64,000 nucleotides of DNA from Thiobacillus sp. UBA3361 (GCA_002360535.1 DEQR01000059.1:55054-119053); one strand, 5' to 3'; shown: positions 39,769-49,540, counted from the stretch's first letter. A program made the numbers and translations. Notes: generated by a model from the sequence alone, not told the origin.

Positions 39769-41139
39769 TTGCCGGGAAGCCGGGACCGCCGACCCAGGCA
39801 CGCGGCGGGCAAGGCAAAGCCCAGGTCCGCCCCTTCCTCTGCCTCTCCCCACGCACCCCAAGCCGCACCGGAGTCGGGCGATGCACGCGCCCTGGCCGCC
39901 GATCTGGTGAATGCTGTACTCCTGGAAGGGCGCAGCCTGACGGCCGCCCTGGAGGATCAGCGCCGCCGCCTGGCCGATCTCCGCCCGCTGGCCGCCGCTC
40001 AGGACCTGGCCTACGGCACCCTGCGCCAGTACGGGCGTCTGGACGTCACTCTGCGCGCCCTGCTGGACAAGCCCCTGGACCCGCCGGGATTGGCCGGACA
40101 CCTGCTGGTGGGCCTGCACGAGCTGGAGCAGGGCGAGGCGCCGGATTACGCGGTGGTGAACGAGACCGTGCGCGGAGCGGCGCGGCTGCACGCCCCCGCC
40201 CGCGGGCTGGCCAACGCCGTGCTGCGCAATTTCCAGCGCCGGCGCGCCGAGTTGCAGGCCCAGGCGGCGCGTGACCCGCGCGCCATCTGGAACTTCCCGG
40301 CCTGGTGGGTGGCGCGTCTGCGCCGCCAATATCCCACGCAATGGCAGGACTGGTTGCGGGCGGCCAACGGCCATCCCCCCATGACCCTGCGCATCAACCC
40401 CCGCAAGGTGAGCTTGGCGGATTACCTGGAGCAGTTGCGTACCGCCGGACTGGAGGCGACCCAAACCGGCGACCAGGCCCTGACCCTGGTCCGGCCGGTG
40501 CCGGTGCAGCGGCTGCCTGGATTCGACGCCGGCCTGGTCTCGGTGCAGGACTTGGGCGCGCAATATGCCGCCCCGCTGCTGGACTGTACCGACGGCATGC
40601 GGGTGCTGGATGCCTGCGCGGCGCCCGGGGGCAAGACCGGCCATCTCCTGGAACTGCACGACCTGGACCTCACCGCCCTGGACAGCGAGGCGCGCCGCCT
40701 GGACCGGGTGCGCCAGAACCTCGACCGGCTGGGGCGGAACGCCCGCCTGGTCCGGGGCGACGCGGGCGACCCCGCGGCCTGGTGGGACGGCCGGCCGTTT
40801 CAGCGCATCCTGCTCGACGCCCCCTGCACCGCCTCGGGGGTGGTACGCCGCCACCCGGACGGCAAGTGGCTGAAGCGCGAGGAGGATATACAACAACTGG
40901 CATCGGAGCAGGCCCGCCTGCTGGACGCTTTGTGGCCGCTCCTGGCACCGGGTGGTACATTGCTCTACGCCACCTGCAGCGTCTTTGTCGAGGAGAACCG
41001 CGCACAAGTGGCCGCCTTCCTGCAACGCCACGACGATGCCCGCGAACAGGCCATCGCACTGCCCGGCGCAGCAAGCGGCCAGTTGCCGCTGACCGAAAGC
41101 CACGATGCCTTTTTCTACGCCCTGCTGGTCAAGACGTAG
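39769..41139 (+). CDS. rsmB: 16S rRNA (cytosine-967-C5)-methyltransferase
   Basis: About 456 residues from a TTG at 39769. An N-terminal NusB-like RNA-binding domain (ALAADLVNAVLLEGRSLTAAL and following helices, about 40-170) precedes the SAM fold: RVLDACAAPGGKTGHLLEL, then LLDAPCTASGVVRRHPD (catalytic-site Cys) and YATCSVFVEENRAQV (nucleophile Cys). It methylates C967 of 16S rRNA. The start is uncertain; the frame is open into htpX and a GTG near 39907 would also keep the conserved core. Its 3' end overlaps the next gene by 35 nt. Confidence 0.92.
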   Translation: MPGSRDRRPRHAAGKAKPRSAPSSASPHAPQAAPESGDARALAADLVNAVLLEGRSLTAALEDQRRRLADLRPLAAAQDLAYGTLRQYGRLDVTLRALLDKPLDPPGLAGHLLVGLHELEQGEAPDYAVVNETVRGAARLHAPARGLANAVLRNFQRRRAELQAQAARDPRAIWNFPAWWVARLRRQYPTQWQDWLRAANGHPPMTLRINPRKVSLADYLEQLRTAGLEATQTGDQALTLVRPVPVQRLPGFDAGLVSVQDLGAQYAAPLLDCTDGMRVLDACAAPGGKTGHLLELHDLDLTALDSEARRLDRVRQNLDRLGRNARLVRGDAGDPAAWWDGRPFQRILLDAPCTASGVVRRHPDGKWLKREEDIQQLASEQARLLDALWPLLAPGGTLLYATCSVFVEENRAQVAAFLQRHDDAREQAIALPGAASGQLPLTESHDAFFYALLVKT

Positions 41140-41686
41140 ATTCCTGACCGGTGCTCTCGCCCTGCTCCTGGCCGGCGCGTTGGTGTCTCCAGCCCGCGCC
41201 GACAGCGCCGTGCGCCTGAACCGGGCCGAACTGGTGCAGAAAGGCGAGATGTGGCACCTGGACGGCGGCTTCGAGATCCGCCTGTCGGCCACCCTGGACG
41301 AGGCCCTGCGGCGCGGCGTGCAACTGACCTTCGTGCAGGAGTTCGAATCCCAGCGGCCGCGCGACTGGTGGCTCGCCGAGGACATCGCCGAACTGTCCCG
41401 CGTGGTGCGTCTGTCCTTCAATGCCCTGCTCAAGCAGTACTACGTCACCGTCAGCGGCCACAGCGAGACCCTGGATACCCTGGACGAGGCCCTGCGCAGC
41501 GTGGGCGACCTGTCCGGCTGGGCGGTGATGCACCAATCCCAGGTGCGCAAGAAGCAGTCCCACACCGCCGCGGTGCGCATGTATCTGGACGTGACCCAGC
41601 TGCCCAAGCCCCTGCAGCTCAACGCCGTGGCCTCCACCCGCTGGCAGCTGGATTCGGGCTGGCAGGAATGGCGCTTCAAGCCCTGA
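41105..41686 (+). CDS. DUF4390 exported protein
   Basis: 193 residues. After a basic start (SRRRFLTGALALLLAGALVSPARA) comes a signal peptide and then a beta-rich domain (SAVRLNRAELVQKGEMWHLDGGFEIRLSATLDEAL) of the DUF4390 family. In betaproteobacteria it sits between rsmB and ntrY, as here. The function is unknown; its constant place suggests a link with the NtrYX system. It begins inside the 3' end of rsmB. Confidence 0.88.
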   Translation: MPFSTPCWSRRRFLTGALALLLAGALVSPARADSAVRLNRAELVQKGEMWHLDGGFEIRLSATLDEALRRGVQLTFVQEFESQRPRDWWLAEDIAELSRVVRLSFNALLKQYYVTVSGHSETLDTLDEALRSVGDLSGWAVMHQSQVRKKQSHTAAVRMYLDVTQLPKPLQLNAVASTRWQLDSGWQEWRFKP

Positions 41687-41813
41687 GCCCGGCGGTGTCG
41701 AGCAGAGCCCGATCCGCTCGTCCCGCATTCCCCGGCGTTCGTGGCATGGGCGTTCCATGTCGCGCTCTCCGGCATCACGCCTCGCTCCCACATAACCCGC
41801 AGCCCGCCGGCCC

Positions 41814-43940
41814 ATGCTGTACCTGATCATCGGCAGCCTCGTCCTGGGCGGCACGCTGATCGTGCTGCTGTCCCAGGCTGCCGCCAACACCGGTTTCTTC
41901 GCCGGCAACATCACGTTGCTGCTGGCCTTCAACGCCGTGGTGGCGGTGGCCCTGATCGGGCTCATCGCCTACCAGGCCTGGGTGCTGCGGCGGCGCATCC
42001 GGGCCGGCACCTTCGGCGCCAAGCTCACCGCGCGCATGCTGCTGCTGTTCGGACTCATCGCCCTGGGGCCGGGCGCGGTGGTGTACGTGGTGTCGGTGCA
42101 ATTCCTCATCCAGTCCATCGAGTCCTGGTTCGATGTGCGCATGGAGAACGCCCTGGAGGGCGGCCTCAGCCTGGGCCAATCGGCCCTGGAGTACGTGGAA
42201 CGCGACCTGACCAAGAAGGCGGAGTCCATCACCACCCAGTTGGCCGACCTGCCGCCCTCCCGGCACATCGCCCGGCTCAACGAGCTGCGCGAGGCGGCGG
42301 GCCTGCCCGAGGCGGCCCTGTTCAGTATGGACGGTCGCATGCTGGGTTTCGCCTCCGCCGACAAGATGGCCCTGGCGCCGGCGGCCCTGGAGCAGGGCGC
42401 ACTCTGGCAGGTGCGCCTGCAACAGCCCTGGTCCAAGGTGGAGGCCGCATCGGACGGCCGGCTCGTGGCACGGGCGGCGGCCCCGGTGAACGTGGTTTCC
42501 CTGACGGAAGACATGCGCGTGCTGGTGGTCAGCCAGCCGGTGCCGGTGCAGCTGGCCGCCGCCGCCCTGCAGGTGGAGTCGGCGCGCAGCGAATACCAGG
42601 AGCTGGCCTTCTCCCGGCTGGGCCTGAAGCGCCTGTACGGCCTGTCCCTGACCCTGACCCTGGCCCTGGCCCTGTTCACCGCCATCTCCATCGCCTTCGT
42701 CCTGTCCGAACGCATGGCGGCCCCCCTACGTGCCCTGGCGCGGGGCACCCGGGCGGTGGCGCGGGGCGACTTCACCCAGGTGCGCACCGTCACCAGCCGG
42801 GACGAGTTGGGTATGCTCACCCAGTCTTTCAACCGCATGACCCAGCAGCTCACCGAGGCGCGCAACACCGCCCAGCAGCACCAGGACCGCCTGTTGGAGG
42901 CCAAGGCCTATCTGGAAGGGGTGTTGGTGTCGGTGACCACCGGCGTGATCACCCTGGATCGGAACCTCTCCGTGCGCATCGTCAACCCGGCGGCGGCGGC
43001 CATCCTGGGTGTGCCGCGCACCCAGCTGGAAGGCCACGACTTCCATAATTGGGGCGCGCCGGACAGCGGACTGCGCGCCCTGGCCGAGGCCATCCTGGAA
43101 GAGTTCCGCGAGACCGCCCACGGGTCCTGGCAGGGCCAGCACGAGTTCGCCCGCGGCGACGGTGTCACCCGTACCCTGATCATGCGCGGCGCGCCGCTCA
43201 CAGCCCACGAGACGCCCGACTATGTGCTGGTGATCGACGACGTGACCCAGCTGGTGCAGGCCCAGCGCGATGCCGCCTGGGGCGAGGTGGCGCGGCGCCT
43301 GGCCCACGAGATCAAGAACCCGCTGACCCCCATCCAGCTATCCGCCGAGCGCCTGCAGCACAAGCTGGCCGGCCAGTTGCCGGACAACGAGAAGCGGGTG
43401 CTGACCCGCGCCACGGAAACCATCGTCAACCAGGTGGGGGCCATGAAGGAGCTGGTCGATGCCTTCTCGCAATATGCCCGCCTGCCCACGCCACGCATCG
43501 AGCGCCTGGATTTGAACGCCCTGCTCGCCGAGGTGCTGACCCTGTATGAGCACGCGCCGGTGCCCGAGGCCAGCGTGGAGGCGGCGCTGCCGCCGGTGGC
43601 GGGCGACCCGGCGTTGCTGCGGCAAGTCCTGCACAATCTGCTGAAGAACGCCCAAGAGGCCCTGGCCGACAGCCCCGCGCCCCATATCCGGGTGAGTACC
43701 CGGCGTCTCGGCGAGCATGCCATCCTGTGCGTGCAGGACAACGGGCAGGGGTTCCCCGATCACCTGCGCGCGCGCCTGTTCGAGCCCTACGCCACCACCA
43801 AGCCGAAAGGCACCGGACTCGGCCTGGCGGTGGTGAAAAAGATCGTGGAAGAGCATCATGGCAGCATTGACGTGCGCAACCTCGAATCAGGAGGCGCCGT
43901 GCTGTGTATTACATTGCCCCTGTTGGAGCAGCACTCATGA
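41814..43940 (+). CDS. ntrY: NtrY-type membrane sensor histidine kinase
   Basis: 708 residues. Two to three N-terminal membrane helices and a periplasmic sensing region (to ~285), HAMP domain (ERMAAPLRALARGTRAVARGDFTQV), a PAS-like region (ITLDRNLSVRIVNPAAAAILG), then HisKA with the phospho-His in ARRLAHEIKNPLTPIQLSAERL and HATPase boxes CVQDNGQGFPDHL and TTKPKGTGLGLAVVKKIVEEH. This is the NtrY architecture. It probably senses an envelope or respiration-related cue and phosphorylates NtrX. Its stop overlaps the ntrX ATG. Confidence 0.93.
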   Translation: MLYLIIGSLVLGGTLIVLLSQAAANTGFFAGNITLLLAFNAVVAVALIGLIAYQAWVLRRRIRAGTFGAKLTARMLLLFGLIALGPGAVVYVVSVQFLIQSIESWFDVRMENALEGGLSLGQSALEYVERDLTKKAESITTQLADLPPSRHIARLNELREAAGLPEAALFSMDGRMLGFASADKMALAPAALEQGALWQVRLQQPWSKVEAASDGRLVARAAAPVNVVSLTEDMRVLVVSQPVPVQLAAAALQVESARSEYQELAFSRLGLKRLYGLSLTLTLALALFTAISIAFVLSERMAAPLRALARGTRAVARGDFTQVRTVTSRDELGMLTQSFNRMTQQLTEARNTAQQHQDRLLEAKAYLEGVLVSVTTGVITLDRNLSVRIVNPAAAAILGVPRTQLEGHDFHNWGAPDSGLRALAEAILEEFRETAHGSWQGQHEFARGDGVTRTLIMRGAPLTAHETPDYVLVIDDVTQLVQAQRDAAWGEVARRLAHEIKNPLTPIQLSAERLQHKLAGQLPDNEKRVLTRATETIVNQVGAMKELVDAFSQYARLPTPRIERLDLNALLAEVLTLYEHAPVPEASVEAALPPVAGDPALLRQVLHNLLKNAQEALADSPAPHIRVSTRRLGEHAILCVQDNGQGFPDHLRARLFEPYATTKPKGTGLGLAVVKKIVEEHHGSIDVRNLESGGAVLCITLPLLEQHS

Positions 43941-45193
43941 GTGAAATCTTGGTGGTGGATGACGAACCGGGCATCCGCACCCTGGTCCAGGAGATCCTGG
44001 AAGACGAAGGCTACGAAGTGCGCCTGGCCGAGAATGGCGAGACGGCGCGCCAGGCTATGCGCAACAAGGTGCCCGACTTGGTGTTGTTGGACATCTGGAT
44101 GCCCGACCTGGACGGCATCAGCCTGCTGCGGGAGTGGGTCAGCAAGGGCCAGGCCTCCATGCCCATCGTCATGATGTCCGGCCACGGCACGGTGCATACG
44201 GCGGTGGAGGCGACACGTCTGGGGGCCTTCGATTTCCTGGAAAAGCCGGTGCCGTACAAGAAGCTGCTGGAGACCGTGCAGCGCGCACTCAGCCTGCGGC
44301 CCAAGGCGTCGCCCCTGGCCGACAGCCTGCCCGCCCTGGGCGAAAGCGAACTCATCCGCCATCTGGTCAACAAGCTGCGCCAGGCCCATACCACCGGCGC
44401 GCCCATCCTGCTGTCGGGGGAGGTGGGTGCCGGGGCGGAGGAGTGTGCCCGCTATCTGCACGATCCGCGCACCCCGTTCGTGCGTGTCGCCGACCTCAAC
44501 CGGCTGGCGGAACAGCCCCTGGATCTCCTGGCCGAAGCCAAGGGCGGCCTGCTGTTCATCCCCGAGGTGGGCCAGCTCACCCCTTTCCAGCAGCGCGGCC
44601 TGCTGCTGCTCAATCAGCGCCGCCCCGATTTCGGCGTGCGCCTGATCTGCGCCAGCTCGGTCAACCTGGCCGAGAAGGCCGCCAACGGCAGCTATTCGCG
44701 CGACCTCTACAACCTGCTGGCGCAAGTCGCGGTGCGCATCCCGCCCTTGCGGGAGCATACCGAGGACATCCCGATGCTGGCCCAGAGCGCCCTCCGGGAC
44801 GCCCTGGAAAGGCACAAGCTGGCGCCCAAGCAGTTCAGCCAGTCGGCGCTGGAGCTGCTCGCCCGCCGCGACTGGCCCGGCAACCTGGACGAACTGCGCA
44901 GCATCGTCGGCAGCCTGGCCAGCACCGTGGAGGGAGACGACATCGAGGTGGCCGATCTGACCGCCATGCTCGGCCTTGAGGAGGACGAAGGCGAGGGCGA
45001 CGTGGGCCTGCGCCTGGAATTGTCCCTCAAAGAGGCGCGCGACGAATTCGAGCGCGCCTACCTGAACGCCCTGCTCGGCCAATGCGGCTGGAGCGTGAGC
45101 AAGGCGGCCAGCCGGGCCGGCATGGAGCGCACCGCTTTTTACCGCAAGCTCAAGTCCCTGGGCATCGACCTGCCCGGACGCAGCGAGGCCTGA
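43937..45193 (+). CDS. ntrX: NtrX response regulator with a degenerate sigma-54 ATPase domain
   Basis: 418 residues from the ATG at 43937 (ATGA overlap with ntrY). The receiver is normal (VVDDEPGIRTLVQ, VLLDIWMPDLDGISLL with phospho-Asp, and the Lys in DFLEKP). The AAA+ part is altered: Walker A reads GEVGAGAEEC with Ala in place of Lys, Walker B reads GGLLFIPEVGQL with Pro for Asp, and the GAFTGA loop that contacts sigma-54 is missing along with ~35 residues. The second half (SRDLYNLLAQVAVRIPPLREHTEDIPML) and the Fis-type HTH (VSKAASRAGMERTAFYRKLKSLGI) are intact. It likely acts as an ordinary DNA-binding regulator. Confidence 0.9.
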   Translation: MSEILVVDDEPGIRTLVQEILEDEGYEVRLAENGETARQAMRNKVPDLVLLDIWMPDLDGISLLREWVSKGQASMPIVMMSGHGTVHTAVEATRLGAFDFLEKPVPYKKLLETVQRALSLRPKASPLADSLPALGESELIRHLVNKLRQAHTTGAPILLSGEVGAGAEECARYLHDPRTPFVRVADLNRLAEQPLDLLAEAKGGLLFIPEVGQLTPFQQRGLLLLNQRRPDFGVRLICASSVNLAEKAANGSYSRDLYNLLAQVAVRIPPLREHTEDIPMLAQSALRDALERHKLAPKQFSQSALELLARRDWPGNLDELRSIVGSLASTVEGDDIEVADLTAMLGLEEDEGEGDVGLRLELSLKEARDEFERAYLNALLGQCGWSVSKAASRAGMERTAFYRKLKSLGIDLPGRSEA

Positions 45194-45221
45194 TTCCCCC
45201 CATCCCCATCCCTTCGCAAGC

Positions 45222-46595
45222 ATGAAAATCGTCATTCTGGGTGCCGGCCAAGTGGGTGCCAGCCTGGCGGCCAGCCTGGTTTCCGAAGCCAACGACATCA
45301 CCATCGTCGATCAGGACGAGGCCAAGCTGGCCGACCTGCAGGACCGCTACGACCTGCGCACCGTCGCGGGCCATGCCGCGCACCCTTCGGTGCTGCGCGC
45401 CGCCGGCGCCCAGGACGCGGACATGCTGATCGCCGTCACCCAGAACGACGAGACCAACATGGTGGCCTGCAAGCTGGCCGCCCTGCTGTTCAACGTGCCC
45501 ACCAAGATCGCCCGTATCCGGGCCATGGACTACACTCGCCACCCGGACCTGTTCACCCCCGAGCACATGGCGGTGGATTTCGTCATCAACCCGGAGCAGG
45601 AGGTCACCAACTATCTGCGCCGCCTGATCGACTACCCCGAGGCCCTGCAGGTGGTGGATTTCGCCGACGGCGCTATCCGTCTGGTGGCGGTCAGGGCGCG
45701 CCATGGCGGCCCGCTGGTGGGCCACGAACTGCGCGACATCCGCCAGCACCTTCCGAAACTCGATGCCCGGGTGGCGGCCGTCTATCGGCGCGACCGCGCC
45801 TTCGTGCCGGAAGGGCGCACGGTGATCGAGGACGGCGACGAGGTGTTCTTCATCGCCGCCACCGAGAACATCCGCGCGGTGATGAAGGAGATGCGCCGCG
45901 GCGACCAGCAGGTGCGGCGGGTGATGATCGCCGGCGGCGGCAATATCGGCAGCCGCCTGGCCGCCTCCCTGGAGGAGGAGTATGACGTCAAGCTCATCGA
46001 CCACAACAAGAAGAGCGCCGAGAATCTGGCCCGCCGCCTGAGCCGCACTCTGGTGCTGGTGGGCGACGCCACCGACGAGGATCTGCTGACCCAGGAGAAC
46101 ATCGAGGACATGGACGTATTCTGCGCCCTGACCAACGACGACGAGGACAACATCATGTCCGCGCTGCTGGCCAAGCGCATGGGCGCGCGCAAGGTGATCG
46201 CCCTGATCAACCGCGCCAGCTATGTCGATCTGCTGCAGGGGGGCGAGATCGACATCGCCCTGTCGCCCGCCTACGCCACCATCGGTCCCCTGCTTACCCA
46301 CATCCGCCACGGCGACCTGGCGGTGGTGCACAGCCTGCGCCGGGGCGCGGCAGAGGCCTTCGAGGCGGTGGTGCACGGCGACGCCCGCACCTCCAAGCTG
46401 ATCGGCCGCGCCATGGACGAGATTGACCTGCCGGAGGGGGTGTCCATCGGCGCCATCTCGCGCGGCGGCGAGGTGCTCATCGCCCACCACGACACGGTCA
46501 TCCAGCCGGAGGATCACGTCATCCTGTTCGTGCCCAACAAACGCATGGTCCCCAAGGTGGAAAAGCTGTTCCAGGTGGGCCTGGGCTTCTTCTGA
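45222..46595 (+). CDS. trkA: Trk potassium uptake regulator TrkA
   Basis: 457 residues with two RCK modules. Each begins with a nucleotide-binding loop: MKIVILGAGQVGASLAASL at the start and RRVMIAGGGNIGSRLAASLEEE near residue 230, each followed by a TrkA_C ligand domain. TrkA binds NAD(H)/ATP at the cytoplasmic side and gates the TrkH channel. It is 29 nt after ntrX and 21 nt before trkH, so it may be cotranscribed with both. Confidence 0.96.
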   Translation: MKIVILGAGQVGASLAASLVSEANDITIVDQDEAKLADLQDRYDLRTVAGHAAHPSVLRAAGAQDADMLIAVTQNDETNMVACKLAALLFNVPTKIARIRAMDYTRHPDLFTPEHMAVDFVINPEQEVTNYLRRLIDYPEALQVVDFADGAIRLVAVRARHGGPLVGHELRDIRQHLPKLDARVAAVYRRDRAFVPEGRTVIEDGDEVFFIAATENIRAVMKEMRRGDQQVRRVMIAGGGNIGSRLAASLEEEYDVKLIDHNKKSAENLARRLSRTLVLVGDATDEDLLTQENIEDMDVFCALTNDDEDNIMSALLAKRMGARKVIALINRASYVDLLQGGEIDIALSPAYATIGPLLTHIRHGDLAVVHSLRRGAAEAFEAVVHGDARTSKLIGRAMDEIDLPEGVSIGAISRGGEVLIAHHDTVIQPEDHVILFVPNKRMVPKVEKLFQVGLGFF

Positions 46596-46616
46596 GTCCC
46601 GCGGGTACGCCGTTCC

Positions 46617-48077
46617 ATGCAGCACCGCTTCCGCATCATCCTGCATGTACTGGGCATGGTCATCACCGCCTTCGGCCTGTCCATGCTGGCGCCCCTGGTC
46701 CTGTCTTGGCACTTGGCGGACAGCGCCCTGCTGGCCTACGACGAGGCGGTGCTGATCACCACCGGCACGGGTTTCCTGCTCTGGCTGGCCACCCGTGGGA
46801 AACGGCAGGAGCTGAAATCCCGGGATGGCATCCTGCTGGTAGTGCTGATTTGGACCCTGCTACCCCTGTTCGCCACCTTCCCCCTGCTCATCTACCTGCC
46901 CGACCTGTCCTTCACAGACGCCTATTTCGAGGCCGTCTCCGGCCTCACCGCCACTGGCGCCACCGTGCTGTCCGGTCTGGACGACCTACCCGGCTCCATC
47001 AACCTGTGGCGCACCCAGCTGCACTGGATCGGCGGCATGGGGGTCATCGTGTTGGTGGTGGCGGTGCTGCCCATGCTGGGGGTGGGCGGCCGGCAGATGT
47101 TCAAGGCCGAGATCCCCACGCCCATGAAGGAGACCAAGCTCACACCGCGCATGACCGAGACCGCCAAAGGGCTGTGGGGGGTTTATGTTCTGCTCACCGG
47201 GCTGCTGGTGGCCGCCTATCTGCTGGGCGGCATGGATTGGCTGGACGCGGTGATGCATGCCTTCAGCGTCATGGGCCAGGGCGGGTTTTCCTCCCATGAT
47301 GCCAGCCTCGGCCATTTCGATTCCCTGACCCTGGAATTGATCACCATGGCCTTCGCCCTCATCGCCGGCATGAATTTCGCCACCCACTTTCTCGCCCTGC
47401 GAAACCTGAACTTCAGTCCCTACCGATTCGACCCGGAGGTGCGCTGGTTTCTGAGCGTGCTGGCCTTCAGTTGCCTAATGCTGGCCCTCTACCTGTGGAT
47501 GCGCGACTACTACCTGGATTTCCCCACCGCCCTGCGCTACGCCAGCTTCAACACCATCTCGGTGGCCACCTCCCTGGGCTTCGCCACGACCGACTACAAC
47601 GCCTGGCCCTATTTCGCCCCTCTGTGGATGCTGTTCCTGGGCAGCTTCGTGGCCTGCTCCGGCTCCACCGGGGGCGGCATCAAGATGATGCGGGCCATCC
47701 TGCTCTACAAGCAGGTCTATCGGGAGTTGCTGCGTCTCATCCACCCCAACGCCCAGACCCCGTCCAAGATGGGCGACGGCGTGGTGCCCAACAGGGTCAT
47801 CTACGCCGTGCTGGCCTTCCTGTTCATCTACGTGGCCCTCATCGTGGTCATGACCTTCCTGCTCACCGCCTCCGGGCTGGACGTGTTCACCGCCTTCTCG
47901 GCGGTGGTGGCCACCATCAACAACACCGGCCCCGGCTTGGGCCAGGTCGGCCCGGCCACCACTTACGCCGTGCTCACCGATTTCCAGACCTGGGTGTGCA
48001 CCTTCTCCATGCTGCTTGGGCGGCTGGAGCTGTTCACCCTGCTGGTGGTGCTCCTGCCCGCCTTCTGGCGGCGCTGA
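46617..48077 (+). CDS. trkH: Trk potassium transporter membrane subunit
   Basis: 486 residues, about ten membrane segments. Four re-entrant filter regions are visible: TGATVLSGLDDLP, MGQGGFSSHDASLG, SVATSLGFATTDYN and VATINNTGPGLGQVGP. The sequence fits the TrkH/TrkG family of K+ uptake channels, working with TrkA just upstream. A short TPR gene follows 24 nt after the stop. Confidence 0.95.
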   Translation: MQHRFRIILHVLGMVITAFGLSMLAPLVLSWHLADSALLAYDEAVLITTGTGFLLWLATRGKRQELKSRDGILLVVLIWTLLPLFATFPLLIYLPDLSFTDAYFEAVSGLTATGATVLSGLDDLPGSINLWRTQLHWIGGMGVIVLVVAVLPMLGVGGRQMFKAEIPTPMKETKLTPRMTETAKGLWGVYVLLTGLLVAAYLLGGMDWLDAVMHAFSVMGQGGFSSHDASLGHFDSLTLELITMAFALIAGMNFATHFLALRNLNFSPYRFDPEVRWFLSVLAFSCLMLALYLWMRDYYLDFPTALRYASFNTISVATSLGFATTDYNAWPYFAPLWMLFLGSFVACSGSTGGGIKMMRAILLYKQVYRELLRLIHPNAQTPSKMGDGVVPNRVIYAVLAFLFIYVALIVVMTFLLTASGLDVFTAFSAVVATINNTGPGLGQVGPATTYAVLTDFQTWVCTFSMLLGRLELFTLLVVLLPAFWRR

Positions 48078-48100
48078 AAAGCGCCTGGACGGAACTTGCC

Positions 48101-48430
48101 ATGAACCCACTGGAAACCTTCGAGAAGATGCTGGCGGCGGGCAAGGACAACGCCCTGCTGCGCTATTCCCTGGGCAACGAGCACCACAAGCTGGGCCACC
48201 ACGACCTGGCCGCCGAACACCTGCGCGCCGCCCTGGTCTTCGACCCCGGCTACTCGGCCGCCTGGAAGCTGCTGGGCAAGGCGCTGGCCGATGCCGGCCG
48301 CCCGGAGGAGGCACTGACGGCCTACCGGCAGGGCATCGAGGCGGCTACTGGCAAGGGCGACCTCCAGGCCGCCAAGGAAATGGCCGTCTTCGCCCGCCGC
48401 ATCGAGCGACTGTCTTCCGGCGAGGCGTGA
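48101..48430 (+). CDS. small TPR protein
   Basis: 109 residues, mostly two to three TPR units: LLRYSLGNEHHKLGHHDLAAEHLRAALVFDPGYSAAWKLLGKALADAGRPEEALTAYRQGIEAA. No signal peptide, so it is probably cytoplasmic and mediates a protein contact. It lies directly after trkH. Similar short TPR proteins occur at this position in related genomes from memory, with no assigned role. Confidence 0.8.
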   Translation: MNPLETFEKMLAAGKDNALLRYSLGNEHHKLGHHDLAAEHLRAALVFDPGYSAAWKLLGKALADAGRPEEALTAYRQGIEAATGKGDLQAAKEMAVFARRIERLSSGEA

Positions 48431-48489
48431 CGCCCCCGACCCCCTTGGGCTACCATCACCCCCATTCGAGCAAGCAAGGAGCAACGACC

Positions 48490-48762
48490 ATGGCGCGCAT
48501 GGTGAACTGCGTGAAACTGGGCCGCGAGGCCGAAGGCATGGCCTTCCCCCCCTATCCCGGCGACCTGGGCAGGCGCATCTTCGAGAACGTCTCGCAGGAG
48601 GCCTGGCAGGCCTGGATCAAGCTGCAGACCATGATCATCAATGAAAACCGGCTCAACCTGGCCGACGCCCAGCACCGCAAATACCTGATGGAGCAGGCCG
48701 AGAAATACTTCTTCGGCGAAGGCGTGGGCGCCCCCCAGGGCTTCACCACCGAGCGCCACTGA
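48490..48762 (+). CDS. yggX: probable Fe(II)-trafficking protein
   Basis: 90 residues, the exact family size. MARMVNCVKLGREAEGMAFP holds the conserved Cys; GDLGRRIFENVSQEAWQAWIKLQTMIINENRLNLAD and KYLMEQAEKYFFGEG are the other conserved blocks. YggX protects iron-sulfur enzymes from oxidation and handles labile iron in the cytoplasm. It lies 13 nt before ubiE. Confidence 0.95.
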   Translation: MARMVNCVKLGREAEGMAFPPYPGDLGRRIFENVSQEAWQAWIKLQTMIINENRLNLADAQHRKYLMEQAEKYFFGEGVGAPQGFTTERH

Positions 48763-48775
48763 GCACCGATCCGCG

Positions 48776-49534
48776 ATGACCGACACGCCTGATCCCGCCG
48801 AGGAACGCACCACCCACTTCGGCTACCAGACGGTGGCCGAGGAGCAGAAGGCCGGCAAGGTGGCGGAGGTGTTCCATTCCGTGGCCAGCCGCTACGACCT
48901 GATGAACGACCTCATGTCCGGCGGCATGCATCGGTTCTGGAAGCGTTTCACCCGCGGCCAGGCGGCGGTGCGGCCGGGCATGCGCTGCCTGGATATCGCC
49001 GGCGGCACCGGCGACATCGCCAACCTGCTGGCGGAGGACGCAGGCGAGTCGGGCGAGGTCTGGCTCACCGACATCAACGGTTCCATGCTGGCGGTGGGCC
49101 GCGATCGCATGCTGGATCAGGGCCGCATGCTGCCGGTGGCCCAGTGCGACGCTGAACACCTGCCCTTCCCCGACAACTATTTCGACCGGGTCACGGTGGC
49201 CTTCGGGCTGCGCAACATGACCCACAAGGATTTGGCCCTGGCCGAGATGTGCCGGGTGCTGAAGCCCGGCGGCAAGCTGCTGGTGCTAGAGTTCTCCAAG
49301 GTGGCCAAGCCCCTGGCGCCCCTCTACGACCTGTATTCCTTCCAGGTGCTGCCGCGTCTAGGCCGGTGGGTGGCCAAGGACACCGACAGCTACCGCTACC
49401 TGGCGGAATCCATCCGCATGCACCCGGACCAGGAAACCCTCAAGGCCATGATGGAGTCCGCCGGCCTCGGGCGGGTGGACTATTTCAACCTCACCGCCGG
49501 CGTCGTCGCCCTGCACACGGGCTACAAGCTCTGA
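48776..49534 (+). CDS. ubiE: ubiquinone/menaquinone biosynthesis C-methyltransferase
   Basis: 252 residues. THFGYQTVAEEQKAGKVAEVFHSVASRYDLMNDLMSGGMHRFWKR is the family N-terminus; motif I is MRCLDIAGGTGDIANLL; later YFDRVTVAFGLRNMTHKDLALAEM and LEFSKVAKPLAPLYDLYSF are UbiE signatures. It adds the ring C-methyl group in quinone synthesis, a step needed for respiration. Confidence 0.96.
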   Translation: MTDTPDPAEERTTHFGYQTVAEEQKAGKVAEVFHSVASRYDLMNDLMSGGMHRFWKRFTRGQAAVRPGMRCLDIAGGTGDIANLLAEDAGESGEVWLTDINGSMLAVGRDRMLDQGRMLPVAQCDAEHLPFPDNYFDRVTVAFGLRNMTHKDLALAEMCRVLKPGGKLLVLEFSKVAKPLAPLYDLYSFQVLPRLGRWVAKDTDSYRYLAESIRMHPDQETLKAMMESAGLGRVDYFNLTAGVVALHTGYKL

Positions 49535-49540
49535 GCCCCG

